Positions 4,618 to 6,273 of a stretch of 6,273 bases of DNA are shown here, piece after piece. Numbering within the stretch: position 1 is the stretch's first letter; each line of letters begins with the position of its first letter. The notes beneath the pieces are model-generated. The model was not told the DNA's origin. It did not search any database and saw only the letters and a list, made by a program, of their open reading frames with translations. The stretch is from Syntrophales bacterium (GTDB lineage Bacteria > Desulfobacterota > Syntrophia > Syntrophales > UBA5619): assembly GCA_028712015.1 (NCBI GenBank), contig JAQTRB010000104.1, positions 1 through 6,273 of the forward strand. Direction: 5' to 3'. Both the position numbers and the translations under genes were made by a program.

Positions 4618-6273
4618 CCTCCAGGCGTGTTGTCCCGCGAAAGAGGAGAACGTCTTCCCGACGCTCTTTGCTGGGGATCATCATCGTAACGGTGCTGGTG
4701 CTCTTCGTCGGCGCCGCGCTGGCGGGAAGCAGCGTGCTCTATTACCTGATTCTGAAGGAACTTCCGAGCATTGCCGCCCTGAAGGACTATCGTCCCAGCA
4801 TCACGACACGCGTTTATGCCGACAACAACGAACTGATCGACGAGTTCTTCCTCGAAGACAGAAAGGTCATCCAGTACGAAGAGATCCCGAAGATCGTGAT
4901 CCAGGCCTTCGTCGCCGCCGAGGATGCCCGCTTCTTCCAGCACAAGGGATTCGACATGCAGAGCATGTCCAGGGCCTTCTTCAAAAATCTTGAAGCGGGA
5001 AAGATCGTCCAGGGAGGGAGCACGATCACCCAGCAGGTCGCCAAAACGCTCTACCTCTCTCCGGAAAAAAGCTACATGCGAAAGATCAAGGAGGCGCTCC
5101 TCGCCTACAAGATCGACCGGTATCTGACCAAGGAAGAGATCATCACCCTCTACCTGAACCACATCTACCTCGGTCACGGGACCTACGGCGTCGAGGCGGC
5201 CGCCCAGGGATATTTCGGAAAGAGCGCGCGGAACATTTCCCTTCCGGAGGCGGCCCTGCTGGCGGGGCTCCCCAAGGCCCCCAGCAACTATTCCCCCTAT
5301 CTCCATCCGGAACGAGCCTACCAGCGACAGGCTTACGTGCTCGGCCGAATGCTGGAGGACGGCTACATCACCCAGCAGGAGAAGGACCGCGCGCTCTCAA
5401 AGGCGATCAGGCTCCGTTCCATCAAACCGAAGGACAAGATCGCTCCTTACTTCATCGAAAACATCCGCCGCTATATCCAGGAAAAATACGGCAGCGACGT
5501 CCTCTACAAGGAAGGTCTCGAGGTCTTCACGACGCTGAATATTCGGATGCAGACGGCGGCACGCGACGCGGTGGAGCATGGTTTACAGGAGATGGAGGGG
5601 CGGGAGCGCTTCGAGAAAGGGCTTGTCCAGGGGGCGCTCTTCGCGATGGATGCGAAGACCGGCGCCATCCGGGCAATGGTGGGCGGACGCGATTTCCAGC
5701 GGAGCGAATTCAATCGCGCGACCCAATCCCGTCGGCAGCCCGGATCGGCCTTCAAACCGCTGATCTACACGGCGGCCTTCGACAAGGGGATGACCCCCGC
5801 GACGGTCATCGTCGATGAACCGGTCTTCTATCCGGACCCCCAACAGCCGGACGGGATCTGGAAACCGAAGAATTTCGACGCAAAGTTTCTCGGCCCGACG
5901 ACGCTCCACAGCGCCCTGATCCACTCCCGCAACATCGTCACGATCAAGGTTCTTGAGGAGATCGGCGTGGATTATGCGGCCTCCTACGCAACCCACATGG
6001 GGATCTCCTCGCCCCTTTCCCGGAATCTTTCGCTGGCCCTCGGCACCTCCGGTGTGACTCTTCAGGAACTGGTCCGGGCATACGGCGTCCTGGCGAACGA
6101 GGGGAAACGGGTGCAACCGTACTTCATCCAGAAGATCGTCGATCGAACGGGTCATGTCTTCGAGGAGACACAGCCGAAGGTCGAACAGGTGATCGATCCG
6201 CGGATCGCCTTCATGGCCAGTTACGTGATGCAGGATGTCGTCGAAAGCGGAACGGGGCAACGGGTAAAAAAAC
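4614..6273 (+). CDS. mrcA: Class A penicillin-binding protein, PBP1A family (3' end beyond the window)
   Basis: At least 553 codons are open to the right edge. This bifunctional peptidoglycan synthase polymerises lipid II and cross-links the strands on the outer face of the inner membrane. It has a basic cytoplasmic N-terminus (residues 1-18) and one transmembrane anchor (about 19-46). The GT51 glycosyltransferase domain (about 65-240) has catalytic E103 in AAEDARFFQH, GGSTITQQVAKTL (134-146), the RKIKEALLA segment with E160, and LYLNHIYLGHGTYGVEAAA. The transpeptidase domain has S378 in SAFK (378-381, the SxxK nucleophile motif) and the SRN motif at 438-440. The KTG motif is expected shortly after GTGQRVKK but is cut off. 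Only a short linker joins the two domains: the large OB-type insertion of E. coli PBP1a is absent. The ATG overlaps the tatC stop (ATGA). Confidence 0.95.
   Translation, partial: MTSRRVVPRKRRTSSRRSLLGIIIVTVLVLFVGAALAGSSVLYYLILKELPSIAALKDYRPSITTRVYADNNELIDEFFLEDRKVIQYEEIPKIVIQAFVAAEDARFFQHKGFDMQSMSRAFFKNLEAGKIVQGGSTITQQVAKTLYLSPEKSYMRKIKEALLAYKIDRYLTKEEIITLYLNHIYLGHGTYGVEAAAQGYFGKSARNISLPEAALLAGLPKAPSNYSPYLHPERAYQRQAYVLGRMLEDGYITQQEKDRALSKAIRLRSIKPKDKIAPYFIENIRRYIQEKYGSDVLYKEGLEVFTTLNIRMQTAARDAVEHGLQEMEGRERFEKGLVQGALFAMDAKTGAIRAMVGGRDFQRSEFNRATQSRRQPGSAFKPLIYTAAFDKGMTPATVIVDEPVFYPDPQQPDGIWKPKNFDAKFLGPTTLHSALIHSRNIVTIKVLEEIGVDYAASYATHMGISSPLSRNLSLALGTSGVTLQELVRAYGVLANEGKRVQPYFIQKIVDRTGHVFEETQPKVEQVIDPRIAFMASYVMQDVVESGTGQRVKK

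Noticed and set aside
4608..5306. 232-codon minus-strand open frame opposite the PBP gene
   Set aside because: It lies antisense to the GT51 domain, which has all its family motifs. No ribosome site or recognisable protein features; explained by codon bias of the real gene.
5583..6260. 225-codon minus-strand open frame near the right edge
   Set aside because: Antisense to the PBP transpeptidase domain (SxxK and SRN motifs on the plus strand). The translation is low in recognisable motifs and rich in Asp/Arg/Gly/Leu, typical of a shadow frame.

Overview
The window is a compact, GC-rich chromosomal segment with two divergent gene blocks facing away from a 225-bp intergenic region at about 3256-3480. 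All six genes belong to recognised families. The combination of a tRNA-dependent amidotransferase (GatCAB), a class II histone-deacetylase-like enzyme, a TatB-like/TatC pair and a class A penicillin-binding protein fits a Gram-negative bacterium. The sequence style suggests a deltaproteobacterial (Desulfobacterota, perhaps Syntrophales-like) genome. That placement is an impression from family resemblance, not something the sequence proves.

Minus-strand block, read right to left: a zinc-dependent deacetylase-family protein (3255 to 2200), then gatC (2183 to 1887, with a TTG start), gatA (1782 to 325) and the first 108 codons of gatB, which starts at 325 and runs off the left edge. The deacetylase and gatC are 16 bp apart. 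gatA and gatB overlap by one base (TAATG). gatC and gatA are separated by 97-104 bp or so of non-coding sequence containing a small hairpin. GatCAB converts Glu-tRNA(Gln) and/or Asp-tRNA(Asn) to the correctly amidated form. Its presence implies that at least one of these tRNAs is charged by the indirect route. The deacetylase sharing the transcript has no obvious mechanistic link to this.

Plus-strand block: a TatA/TatB-family subunit (3481-3795), tatC (3829-4617) and a class A penicillin-binding protein of the PBP1A type (4614 to beyond the right edge). tatC and the PBP gene overlap by ATGA, so they are probably translationally coupled. The Tat proteins form the exporter for folded twin-arginine substrates. 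The PBP polymerises and cross-links peptidoglycan. A good sigma70-type promoter (TTGACA, 18 bp, TATAGG) sits in front of the tat genes.

The intergenic region holds the only structure not explained by genes: three copies of a CGGATG core, two of them within a 9-bp direct repeat, and short inverted repeats that overlap or flank the predicted promoter elements. I found no mobile elements, CRISPR arrays, RNA genes or phage genes, and nothing that amounts to a new system. The findings are therefore modest.
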